Origin: Symbiodinium natans
Taxonomy: Eukaryota > Sar > Dinophyceae > Suessiales > Symbiodiniaceae
Length of the DNA stretch: 64,000 nucleotides
Direction of reading: 5' to 3'
NCBI GenBank assembly: GCA_905221605.1
Contig: CAJNDS010002236.1
Location: forward strand, 426,086 to 490,085
This document shows, in pieces, positions 1 to 9,297 of this stretch. Both the position numbers and the translations under genes were made by a program. Each line of letters starts with the position of its first letter. Position 1 is the first letter of the stretch. The notes under the pieces were generated by a model. That model was not told where the DNA came from and ran no database searches. It worked only from the letters and a program-made list of their open reading frames with translations.

Positions 1-401
1 TCAATTCCTGGAAATCCTACACCCTTTTGAGCTGACACCTACGTTCCTACCCTAAGCGCCGCCTGTGTTTTGTGGGGTTTCTGAGAGAAGCTGTCTCCAC
101 CGTCCTCCGGGCACCCGACGGCTGCGCCGGTCTCCTGGTTGTACATCTGAAACCTCACAAGGGTAGCGCAAGGTGTGAGGGTTTCCCGGTTTCCCTAGGC
201 CCTAAACCCTAGGCCCTAAACCCTAAACCGTACCTTAACCCTGGGGGGTTTAGGGATTCAGGGGTTTTCAGGGCCTATCCTAGTAGCGGGCCCAACCCAC
301 GATGCACAGGCAGACAAACAATGCCGCGTGACCCAGCTGCTTTCAGCAGCGCAACGACGCAATCTGCACGCCTCAAAGGCGCTGCTCTTGGGCAAAAACC
401 T
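1..401. other. Non-coding stretch with degenerate telomere-like repeat
   Basis: No complete gene is visible. Positions about 195-235 carry a short CCCTAAA-type run with CCCTAGG variants. On the minus strand at about 75-165 there is a GC-rich stretch that reads as a possible short exon (RFQMYNQETGAA followed by a Cys/Gly/Asp-rich stretch) after an AG. It resembles no family I know and may belong to a gene continuing beyond the window. Confidence 0.4.
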
Positions 402-1679
402 TCATAGACTAGTCTCCCGAACTTGAACAGGGTAAAATGGTGAGTGCAGCTTCGGCTGCTTTTGGCAAAGTCCTTGCCTCGCAGCAGGCAGTGTCTCCCC
501 GATGACAGCCTCGATGGACTTGCTCGGGGCGAGAGTTTCCTGCGGGGTTCTAGGTTGAGGCTTGATGATTTTTGATACTTGAAGATATCTTACAACCGGA
601 CCCTTTAGGGTAGGGCCGGGTATGGGGTGCAGATGAACCCGTAGCAGGCGGGTGCGGCTCTCCTTATCCGAGCTCTCGCTGGAAAGGTAGAGAACCAGGT
701 TTCGGGGCTTCTGCGGGCGCAGCAGGTAGGCGCAGGCCCCGGCCATGCCAAGCGCGAGCAGGATCAGTGCGGCACCCACCCAGGAATTCCAGTTTTCAGT
801 GAGCTTCAGTGGTCCCAGAGCCACGGCCACGGCGAGGCCCAGCACGGCAAGCACTGCAAAGAGCCCCGCGTTGCCGTTTGGGGCCGTGTGCGTGTCAGTG
901 TGACACGTGTGGCTCAGGTCACCAGACTGCAGCCGGAGCTGGTTGGAGAGCAGCCGTGCCAGGGTGCTCTTGCCCGAGGCGTTCATGCCCACAAGGCCTG
1001 TGCACCAAGACCCCCGCAGCTCCAAGGACACCGAGTTCAGGACGGGCTCACCCCGATTGTACGCGAAGCCGATGTTCTCACAGGACAGGAGCACGGGGCG
1101 CTCGCCCCCGCGCGTGGGCCGGCACACGGCTTCTGGGGTAGTGAGGCCGTCGCCGTCGTAGAGCGGCTTGGAGAATACGTTCTTAAAGGTCTCCCGCTGT
1201 CTTCGGTTCAGGTCTTTCTGCTCGGCTCGCAGCCTGGACTGCAGCTGCTGGAGCTGCGCTTTGGCCTCCCCGTTCTCGGGGTCGAGGTCCAGAGCCGCCT
1301 CGAAGTCGCGCCGCGCGCGCTCCGCCAGCTCCGCGTTGCTTTGGTGATCCGACAGCTTGGCCTGGGCCAGGCCCCGGCGGTACAGCGCCTTGACCCGGGC
1401 CTCGCTCCTCTCGGGCGCCGCGGCCGCCAGGGCGCCGGTGGCGTGGTCCACGGCGCTGGCCAGGTTGCCCCGGCGCAGGTGCGCCAAGGAGGCGTTGAGG
1501 TGCAGCGCAGCCCGCAGCTGCTGGATGTCCTCGGCTGGCGCCGCGGCCGACAGCAAAGCCACCAGGCCCTTGTCATATCGATCGGTCGCATCCGCATAGT
1601 CGCCCTTACTCATGAGCTCGTTGCCCCGGGCGCGGTGCAGCTCCGCTTGAGCGAAGGCATCAGCGCTCCCTTCTTCCAT
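402..1679 (-). CDS. TPR protein with partial ABC ATPase domain and two membrane helices
   Basis: This minus-strand ORF is intronless. The frame is open up to 1766, but the first ATG is at 1679 and gives 425 residues. The N-terminal 150 residues are TPR helices of the co-chaperone type (motifs such as RGNELMSKGDYADA and RALYRRGLAQ-like spacing). Then comes the first part of an ABC ATPase: an A-loop-like aromatic (NIGFAYNRGEPVL) and a perfect Walker A, GMNASGKST, near residue 235. No Q-loop, LSGGQ signature, Walker B or H-loop follows. Instead there are two hydrophobic helices (GLFAVLAVLGLAVAVALG and WVGAALILLALGMAGACAYLL) and a basic, polar tail. With half an ATPase fold it cannot be an ordinary ABC enzyme. 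It could be a chimera made by rearrangement, or an intron may hide the rest of the domain. The domain calls are firm; the function is unknown. Confidence 0.7.
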   Translation of the reverse strand: MEEGSADAFAQAELHRARGNELMSKGDYADATDRYDKGLVALLSAAAPAEDIQQLRAALHLNASLAHLRRGNLASAVDHATGALAAAAPERSEARVKALYRRGLAQAKLSDHQSNAELAERARRDFEAALDLDPENGEAKAQLQQLQSRLRAEQKDLNRRQRETFKNVFSKPLYDGDGLTTPEAVCRPTRGGERPVLLSCENIGFAYNRGEPVLNSVSLELRGSWCTGLVGMNASGKSTLARLLSNQLRLQSGDLSHTCHTDTHTAPNGNAGLFAVLAVLGLAVAVALGPLKLTENWNSWVGAALILLALGMAGACAYLLRPQKPRNLVLYLSSESSDKESRTRLLRVHLHPIPGPTLKGPVVRYLQVSKIIKPQPRTPQETLAPSKSIEAVIGETLPAARQGLCQKQPKLHSPFYPVQVRETSL

Positions 1680-1883
1680 GCCTCTTCCTACGACTCTACG
1701 CAAGGCCGGCGAGGTGTCCTTGCTACAACCAGGTTCCAGCTCGAGCAACGCAACAGGATTGAACACCTAAACCCTCACCCCCTGACCTCGTGAACCCCGA
1801 AGCCCTGAAAACGCCTGAGAACCCCTGAGCCCTGAAGCCGAACCCCAACCAAACTCCCAACGCGTGGTGTCATGGGGCGCCGG

Positions 1884-4800
1884 CAGCTTGGAGTCACGGT
1901 ACGGCACCCGACCGGAGCCCTGAAGGCCGGCACCACTGGGGACAAAGCAAAAAGAGGGTTTTCGGAGCTCAAATTTCAAGGGCTCAAGGGTTCAAGGGCT
2001 CAAGAGGTGAAGGGCTCAAGGGCTCAAGGGCTCTCAAGGGCTTGAGGGCTCAACGGCCCAAAAGGGGGGTTCAAGAGTTCAAGGGTTTGAGGCTGGCTTC
2101 GGGTTTCAACTGAAGTTGCTGCACCGAGGAAGCCAAAGGATCTGGGTTTCAGGGCAGCTCAGGGCAGCTCAGGGCAGCTCAGGGCAACCCCAAACACCGG
2201 AAGCCCCGGTCTTCCAACTTACAAGCGGCCCACACACCGATGTCTCCAACAGAACTCCAAACCCGAAACCCTAAACGCTCAAAAAGGAAGGGGGTGGGAC
2301 CTCGCGAAGAGCTGTGATCACGCGGCCCAGTGTCAGGAGGCTCTGGTTGATCGAGCGGCGCCTTCAGCGAAGGCTCGGCGAGTTCAGGGTTTCAGGGCTT
2401 GGGGCTTCTTCGGGTTGTGGGGTTTAGGTTTTGGGGGTGAAGGTTTGGGTTTAGCATAACCCTTAAGCGAAGAAGCATGGGGGAATTCGGCGCTGATGAT
2501 AAGGCCGCCACTCGCGTTCCTCCTCCTGGCCTGCGAGAAGGCGAGCAGCCTGGGATGCGTCCTTGCAATGTGGACCGCCACCTTCCCAAAAACACGGTAG
2601 GGAACCTGCTAGACCAGATAAACACCTAAACTCGATCACCCTGCCTGAGCTCAAGCCCTTAGGGCTGCCAGGTTCAGGATAGGATCAGATGCCCAAGGAG
2701 AAGATCCCCCCCCCTCCGCACCAAATTGAGTAGCTGCTGCAGATAACTCAATGAAGGTTCAACCTGAGGGATGAACAACAACCACGCTCATGGGATGTGG
2801 TTTCCTTCTCATGGCAACTCAACCTAAGACTCAACCTACGTTCCTTCACAGCAGCCGAGGCCCCCCAGCACTCAACTTCCTAAACACCCTGCACCCCTCT
2901 ACGGTCCTCGGGATAGATGAAGCCACCCTTCTTCGCGCACTCGCTGCCGGCCAAGTCCACAAGGTGCAGCTTGCCCTCAGGACTTGTGTTCAGGGTTTAG
3001 GGGTTGGGGAATTTTGGGGGGCTGAGAGACAGGCTCAAACCCCCCCTTCAACCCACAATTTGAAAGCCCCAAAGAATCTGACTCCGTGTGAGATGAGCCA
3101 CCCCAAAATCTGAGAATTCCGGTGACGGTTTTTTCCTTCCAACCACCGACCGATCAGGAGCCTGGTTCTCCAACTCCCCTCCAGCCACGCTCCTCTGACA
3201 GCGAACCTGCAACGGCTTAGCGCTTGGGAAGGTTTGGGCTTGGGTCACTCTAAACCCCCCACACATCTGAGCCTTCATCGTGAAGATGCTGTGGGACCGG
3301 CTGCTTCGCGCGTTGACGCGGGTCTCCGCGACGCGCCGCTTCTCCTCGAAGAGGCCATGATGCTTCTTCGGGATGCTTCGGGCTGCTTAGAGAGCTTAGG
3401 GTGAGGCCACGACCCTTCTTTTTAGGGGTGTTGAGGTCAAGGAGCTTGGGGTATGCAGACTTAAGGTCGACCGGTGAACCGTGAAGCCTACAGCATCCAC
3501 GTGTGCGCTGCTTTGTGGATAACCTTCAACCCTCAAGCTTTAGGCTGAGTAGGCAAGAGACCCCCATAAACGGCTTTGGAGGTTTTGGGCCTTGGCCTGA
3601 CCCCCCCCCCCCCCCCGCCCGCATGCCTGTGCACGCCGAACCACTTCGAGGATGTCGTCCATGTTTTGGACTTCCACCTTCATGCTGCATGCCGCGACTT
3701 TGTTTCAGAGGTCTTGTCGCAAAAGTTGCAGTTTGGGGTTTGGGGATCAAGACGTGGGCACAGCCCAAAACCCCGGGGTGATCCTATGTCCTATGTGGAG
3801 TACGTAGACACACCAGACAAAAAACCTTCAGTGCACCAGAAGCAGCTTTTTGACAGAGGTGCTCAGCCCCCAGCAAGGAAGCTCAGAAAGTCCTGGACGT
3901 CATGCTCCCTGAACATGATGCCCATCTTCATGAGGTAAGCCACTTCGGCAGTCTGGGATGCACCCAACCCGCTGTCCCTTCGAGCTTTCTTCTGGGCAGC
4001 TGCGTCGCAGAGCTGATCCCAAGACAGCTTCCCTTGCCCCCTCCGACCTTGGAAATAGAACACATGCAGCTCTTGCTTCAGGTCCACTGCTTGGTCGACA
4101 TTCCGTTTCCACACCTCGAACCACTGGCAACCCCAAGGAGCTCGTCCATCGTTCAGCTCACAGAGCTCCCGTGCGCGTCGCAGGGCGTCTGCAAGCTCTT
4201 TCTGCCATTCGAAGTCGCTCTGCTCGTTCTTGATCAACACCAGCTGGCCCATTGCATGGGCATCTGCCTTCTCGTGTGCCAACATCATCCGGGTTTCGGA
4301 ACTATCACTCTGGCTTGGCTCCACCTCCACCACACGGAGGTATGCAGATGCCCGAACGTGACCATAGATGCTATGGCACCAGCACTTGCCAGGTGTATCT
4401 GGATTGATAGAGTGCTGTCCCAAACCAGAATCCACATCTGTCAAGAACACGCATGCCAACGAGCACGCATCGTCTTCGCTCACAGAGTCAGCCCTCACAT
4501 GCTTCACGGCCTTGTCCCACAGAGCATTGTACACTCCGGGGAAGGACACAATGCACTTTGCAGCTTGTTCGTTAATGTGCCCAGGAAAAGCGATGCGCTT
4601 GGAGCATTCGAAGCCATATCCAGACAGGTCCGCGAGCTTGCGGAAGGCCTCCATCGGGTTCCGCGGGCCCATCATCCCACTCAAGGCCAGTGCGGTGAAG
4701 ATCTGCACCACGACGTCCAGAGTCATCCACGTCATGCGCCCCTCTTTGCCCGCCACGAAGAAGAGGGTACCACAAAAGCCAAGCACGGGACCAAGAATGA

Positions 4801-7655
4801 CGAGAAGGGCATTGAGGTACAAGAAACACGCCGTGGACCTCAGGGCCTCATCACCGTGCGCCGCCACTATCGCCCCGGTTGCAGCATGGCAGAGTGCCCC
4901 ACACTGGCTGAACAAAGTGGTCCAGCAGCAAAAGAAGCTGAAGAGCAGCAGAGAGAAGGCCGGGTAGCCAATGTCAGCGGCCCCAATCGTTCTTGTCCCA
5001 TTGCCGAAATCTCCGAAGGGTATCTTAAAAGAGATCATCACCAGAGCCATGAGCAAGGAGCCACAACCAGCCGCAGCCAGCATGTGACAAAACATGGCCA
5101 TCAACCGCCACCCCAAAGCTTGCAACTTGAGATTGGTCATATGTACCTGCAGTACATTGCAAATGATCTCCCAAGGCAGAATTGAGAACACGGGCCACGA
5201 CTTTCGAAAGCCTGTCATACTTTCATCATAGAAAAACACCGCAAGCAAAAGGACTGTACGGCGGCTCCAGATATGCAACTGTGACTTCGTAGAAAAGCGG
5301 TCTTCCCGGTAAAGGAACACCGCCACGCCCAGTCCGGTCACGATGGGCCTCAGAACCGCGCTGAATGTCCTCCTTCGACTCGACAAGCCCAGGGCCCCAA
5401 GATTCGCCGCGATGCGCCCCAGGGTGTAGAGGACCAGGGCCAAGGCCTTCAGCATCTTCAACTCCGCAATCTGCCGCGCATCCGTCTGAAGCTCCTTGTC
5501 CAGCTCCTCGAGCTCCACGGCCAGCGTGGACCTCCGGCGCTGGGAGCGCCGCCCGGCCGCAGCCGCTGAGCCCCTGCTGGCTGCCTGGCTGCCACCAAAC
5601 CAGAGGGGGAGCTCCAGGGCCCCCTGCGGCTCCCCGGCCATGGCCCAAGGGGGGCTTGACTTGAAGCGTTGTGAGCTGAATTATGGGTGCAAGACATGAA
5701 GCTCCGTAGGCCCCAAAAAACCAAGAGGCCTGTCCGTTGCAGGAGTTTGAAGAGGAGCTGTGCTCAAGAGCTTCTTTCAGGAATGGCTCGTGGTTGAGGG
5801 TCGCTAAACCCTAAACCCTAAACCCTAAACCCTAAACCTTAGAACGTGTTGAAATTTGGTTTAGAGCTTTGGGTTGGGGATTCAGGGCTTTTTTGGGGGA
5901 CTCAGGGTTCAAGGTTCTTGCAATCATGGAAACGCTACACCCATCTCAACACCGAGAGAATAGGCTGCAGGATGATAGAACAACGCTTGGGGCTTGGGGG
6001 TTGAGAGCTTCGGGGTTTAGGGTTTCGGGTTTAGGGTTTAGGGTTTAGGGTTTAGGGGTTTATTTAGGGCTTTAGGGCCTCGGTATTTAAGGCTTAGGGG
6101 TTTAGGGGTTTAAAGTCTAGAGGTTTACGGGTTTAGGGGAGCTTATAACTTCAACCCCCCCTCACAGGACTCTGATCACAATGCACACGCTCCCGAAGGT
6201 TGAGGGCCTTACAGGAATCTGATTGTAGAGGGATCTCCTCATTTAGGATCCCTTACCGGGATTCGGGGCTTAGGGTTTAGGGTTTAGGGATTGGGGTTTA
6301 GGGTTTAGGGTTTAGGGTTTAGGGTTTAGGGTTCTTAGGGATTTAAAATTTTAGATGTCAACACATGAAATCCACATCGACCTGCTAATCTCCTGGGATT
6401 GAGGGTTTGGGTGTTTGGGGCAAGGGGGTGAGCTTGTGTCAGTAGAAACAGAACCCTGAAGCCTCACAACGCATGACATGGGGGGTGTTCAGGGGCTTGG
6501 GAATTTAGTGGGATGTGGGGTTCATGGTTTGGGTTTGGAGTTCAGGGTTTAAGGCTTTAGGGTTTAAGGGTTTGGGGTTTCAGGGTTTGGGGTTGATGGT
6601 TTTAAGGTTGGGGTTCTAGTGGACCCCGCTGGGATGCATCTGACCGACCTCCGAAAGTCCTTGACAGCAAACGCCGCGGCCACTGCCAATGTCCTGCACC
6701 ACCAGGTGCTCTAAGAAGGTTTGAGGCTTCGGGTTGGGGTCTTAGGTACTTTAAGGTTTTTGGCAGAAAGGCTTGAGAGTTCGGCTTGGGGGGCTAAGCT
6801 AATACATGCAGTTCGATGATGCAGCCTCTAGGCCGCAAACCCTCAGGCCATGACTTCTGTTGTTGCTGCGATTAGCTCTTGTTTCGATGATAAACATAGC
6901 CATATTCATGCTTAGTAGGTTACTATCATCCTGTCCTTCAGGTCCAACTTCGGGTGGCGCTCAGACCCAGCAAGCAGGTCGCTCAGCTCCTGGCGTTGTT
7001 CGGGGGCCAGATTCAGAGTTCAGGGCTTAGGGCTCTCAAGCGCACACAGCAGAAGGGCACAACCCCTAAAGGAGGGGAAACAAACGGGCACAAAGTTGGG
7101 GGCACTTCGGTGCACCTAGGGCTTCTAGGCAACCTCTGCAGATTTGCATTGCACAACGTCACGCCCAAAGAGCTGTTGCCCCTTTGGGGTTCGAAACAAA
7201 AGGATAGGGACCAGACGTCACCCTGAACAGAGTGGGCTTACAGGGGTACGGAGAAATGTACCCACCAGCGCCCGCGTGCGATCTGCCTCGTTGTAGATTT
7301 CCAGGTAGGACACCGTCACAGTGCTCTCCGTGAACTCGGGATGCGCCTTGCGCAGGTTCAGGCTTTTGGGGCTTTGGCCGTCTGAACCGAAGGTAGAGCA
7401 ACGAAGATATGGGAAGATGCTCAAGAGGCCCATGCTTGAACTGTTTCAACAGCACCACCACCCTTGTGCTCACGAACCTCACGCCTGAAGCATGGGAAGC
7501 CTGAGGCAACACCCCTGGAAGAAAACCCGAAACCCTAAACCCTAAACCCTAACTCTCCAGAAGTCGCTCTGCCATGTGTGCCATGTATGGCATGTCTGTC
7601 CAGCACGACACGAAGTACTATTAAGCATATTCATAACATTCATGATATTAATAGC

Positions 7656-7701
<46 letters not shown>

Positions 7702-7751
7702 GTAATATAATAGTAATATAATATAATAATATAGTAATATAATAATATAAT

Positions 7752-7782
<31 letters not shown>

Positions 7783-9297
7783 TAGCAATAATCACAATAA
7801 TAATAAGAATAATAATAAGAAGAAGAAGAAGAATAGCAATAAGAATATTTTTTAAGAAGAAAAGGTTAATAAGATGAACAATATTCATAATAGGAATGGT
7901 TTGAGTCGCATCAAGGCCGCTACGAGGGCTTCAAGCACAGCAGCGGCAGTGCGAGGCACTAAGCCACGTCCTCTTGGGTGTTTTTTTGTGGACTGTAGGG
8001 TTTAGGGTTTAGGGTTTAGGGCTTAGGGCTTAGGGCTTAGGGCTTAGGGCTTAGGGCTTAGGGCTTAGGGTTTAGGGTTTAAGTTGGGGTTTCGGGTTTA
8101 GGGTTGAGGGTACTGAGAACTGCAGGCCCAAACTCTTCGCACATCTGAAAAACTACCAGACACCTTCGCTGGCGCCATGCAAACTTACAAGTAGTGTGAG
8201 GCACATAAGTTCACCGACCCCCACCCCCGAAACACAGCTCCGTGCATGAAGCTTAACTAGAGCCTGCACCCCCGAACCCTTACCCCTCTCAACCCTTCCG
8301 ATCACCGAAGCCCGGCACTGAGGTCCTTCCGCTGAGTCCAACTGTCCCTCCATCCTGGCCACGTTGGGACTTCTTGGGGCTTTTGGGTGGCCTGCTGGCC
8401 TTCAGGAGGGCGCCAACCTTGGGGGGGGCTCTTGGAAGAACTGGGTTTTTGAGACTGGCCATCCATCTCACGGCTTAGCTACAGGGATCTGTCCCTGGAA
8501 GCAAGCGTGGCACGGGTACGTGTACCTCAGAAGGACAAAAGCAGCGCTTGAGCTGGCCACAAGGGTCGCAAAGCTGGAGCAACTGAGGTTTGTGCGTTTT
8601 TCCTGTACCCGTCTGCCCATACGCAAAGGCTGTCGTCTCGTACCCTGCCAGCACCTGACAAAGCCAGTGGACCAAACCTCTTTTTGCCCTAAACTTCCCA
8701 AACCCTCTTGCAGTCACCCCGGCCTGGCCAACCAGAGGTTGCAAAGTGGCCCGAAAGACATCTTCTTGGCTGCTGAAGGACGTGAGGACGTCATCAAAGT
8801 GGAAGGTTGATCTCACCTCACAGATCAGGACCCACTGAATCAAGGGCAAAGCACGAAGAGCCACTCCCCCTCAGCCACACAGTAAATCCGGCCCCTTCAC
8901 GGCCTGGCGGGTGCCACCGGCGAGGATGCGCACCTGAGCAGCACAGCGATGCAAGCAAGAAGTTTGATTGGGCTGTTAGCCTCGGGTTTAGGCCTTGGAA
9001 TCCACCAAACCCGGAGGAGTGATGGGGAACCCAGAAACCCTGACCCAAAACCAGGTACTCGAACACTCTCCATCTTTGAGCCCACTGCAACGGCAACTTC
9101 CTTGCGTTCGGTGGAAGCCGTGGCTGCAGGTGTGGCCCCTGCCTGCATAGGATTCTGTCCCGGAGCCAACGAGTTCTTAGGGGGTCTGAGGACTTGGCGT
9201 TCCATGACCGTATTGAAAAACATCGTCTTGCTTGCCCTGCCTTTTTCTCGCGGTCGTTCATGGGCCGAATGCGGCAGACCACTCGCACGTTGGTCAC
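1884..9297 (-). CDS. Kinesin motor protein gene, at least 11 short exons, 3' end not found
   Basis: The exons, located by kinesin motor motifs, are (minus strand): 9297-9241 (MTNVRVVCRIRPMNDREKK); 9142-9059; 8816-8724 (FHFDDVLTSFSSQEDVF); 8654-~8592 with the P-loop GQTGTGKTH; ~8353-8324 (MEGQLDSAEG); 7346-7262 (VSYLEIYNE); 6710-6649 (GRGVCCQGLSE); 3382-3265 with switch I NARSSRSHSIFT; 2982-~2927 with switch II LVDLAGSE; 2361-2301 (RRSINQSLLTLGRVITALRE); 1919-1884 (GSGRVPYRDSKL). Several joins keep frame exactly, for example REKK to AGATPAAT and ALRE to GSGRVPYRD. Introns use GT and GC donors, and perhaps GA. The alpha-1/beta-3 segment after MEGQLDSAEG was not found. Neither was the TRLLQDSLGG-type motor end after RDSKL, so the gene is either truncated or continues past the window. 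An intronless gene at 3863-5641 sits in the intron between 6649 and 3382. The subfamily is not assignable from the motor pieces. Role: microtubule motor. Confidence 0.85.
1979..2190. repeat. Short tandem repeats in a kinesin intron
   Basis: Positions 1979-2060 hold about eight imperfect copies of a 10-base unit, GGGCTCAAGG. Positions about 2151-2185 hold four copies of the 10-base unit AGGGCAGCTC. Both lie between kinesin exons. Confidence 0.7.
3863..5641 (-). CDS. Multi-pass membrane protein, unknown family, nested in a kinesin intron
   Basis: This is a single uninterrupted 592-residue ORF with an ATG at 5641 in good GC-rich coding sequence. Residues 30-38 are basic (RRSQRRRS), and 42-62 look like a short amphipathic or coiled segment. 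Hydrophobic segments lie at about 64-84, 94-110, 128-138, 180-204, 227-260, 271-297 and 305-323, suggesting six or seven membrane helices. The last ~260 residues are soluble and charged, with several cysteines (for example CWCHSIYGH) and Trp-rich stretches (DFEWQKELADAL, WFEVWKRNVDQA). I recognise no family. It lies on the same strand as the kinesin gene, entirely inside the intron between kinesin exons ending at 6649 and starting at 3382. Its lack of introns beside a many-exon host suggests a retrocopy, but no poly(A) or spliced-leader remnant was seen. Confidence 0.75.
   Translation of the reverse strand: MAGEPQGALELPLWFGGSQAASRGSAAAAGRRSQRRRSTLAVELEELDKELQTDARQIAELKMLKALALVLYTLGRIAANLGALGLSSRRRTFSAVLRPIVTGLGVAVFLYREDRFSTKSQLHIWSRRTVLLLAVFFYDESMTGFRKSWPVFSILPWEIICNVLQVHMTNLKLQALGWRLMAMFCHMLAAAGCGSLLMALVMISFKIPFGDFGNGTRTIGAADIGYPAFSLLLFSFFCCWTTLFSQCGALCHAATGAIVAAHGDEALRSTACFLYLNALLVILGPVLGFCGTLFFVAGKEGRMTWMTLDVVVQIFTALALSGMMGPRNPMEAFRKLADLSGYGFECSKRIAFPGHINEQAAKCIVSFPGVYNALWDKAVKHVRADSVSEDDACSLACVFLTDVDSGLGQHSINPDTPGKCWCHSIYGHVRASAYLRVVEVEPSQSDSSETRMMLAHEKADAHAMGQLVLIKNEQSDFEWQKELADALRRARELCELNDGRAPWGCQWFEVWKRNVDQAVDLKQELHVFYFQGRRGQGKLSWDQLCDAAAQKKARRDSGLGASQTAEVAYLMKMGIMFREHDVQDFLSFLAGG
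5803..6340. repeat. Telomere-like TTTAGGG arrays
   Basis: There are several short arrays inside the large kinesin intron: about 5803-5841 as CCCTAAA, 6014-6060 and 6266-6332 as TTTAGGG. Degenerate TTTAGGG-like text lies between and after them (to about 6600). The change of orientation from CCCTAAA to TTTAGGG at about 5.9 kb is clear. Confidence 0.85.
7523..7552. repeat. Short CCCTAAA array
   Basis: About four CCCTAAA units lie in a kinesin intron. Confidence 0.7.
7640..7880. repeat. AT-rich TAA/TA microsatellite
   Basis: About 230 bases consist almost only of A and T, with long runs of the triplet ATA/TAA, interrupted by TAGTAATA and AGAAGA blocks. It lies in the kinesin intron between exons at 7346 and 8324. 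The base composition is in extreme contrast to the GC-rich surroundings. Confidence 0.9.
7993..8110 (+). repeat. Telomere-like array with TTAGGGC variant block
   Basis: Three TTTAGGG units are followed by about eight copies of the variant GGGCTTA, then TTTAGGG units again. The variant block is homogeneous, so it probably expanded locally from one mutated unit. Confidence 0.85.

Noticed and set aside
3902-5185. 427-codon plus-strand ORF
   Set aside because: It is antisense to the membrane-protein gene; its composition (His/Gln/Pro-rich) is a shadow of the opposite strand and it has no domain.
7640-7888. 82-codon Ile/Leu-rich ORF resembling a membrane peptide
   Set aside because: It is a translation of the TAA/ATA microsatellite.
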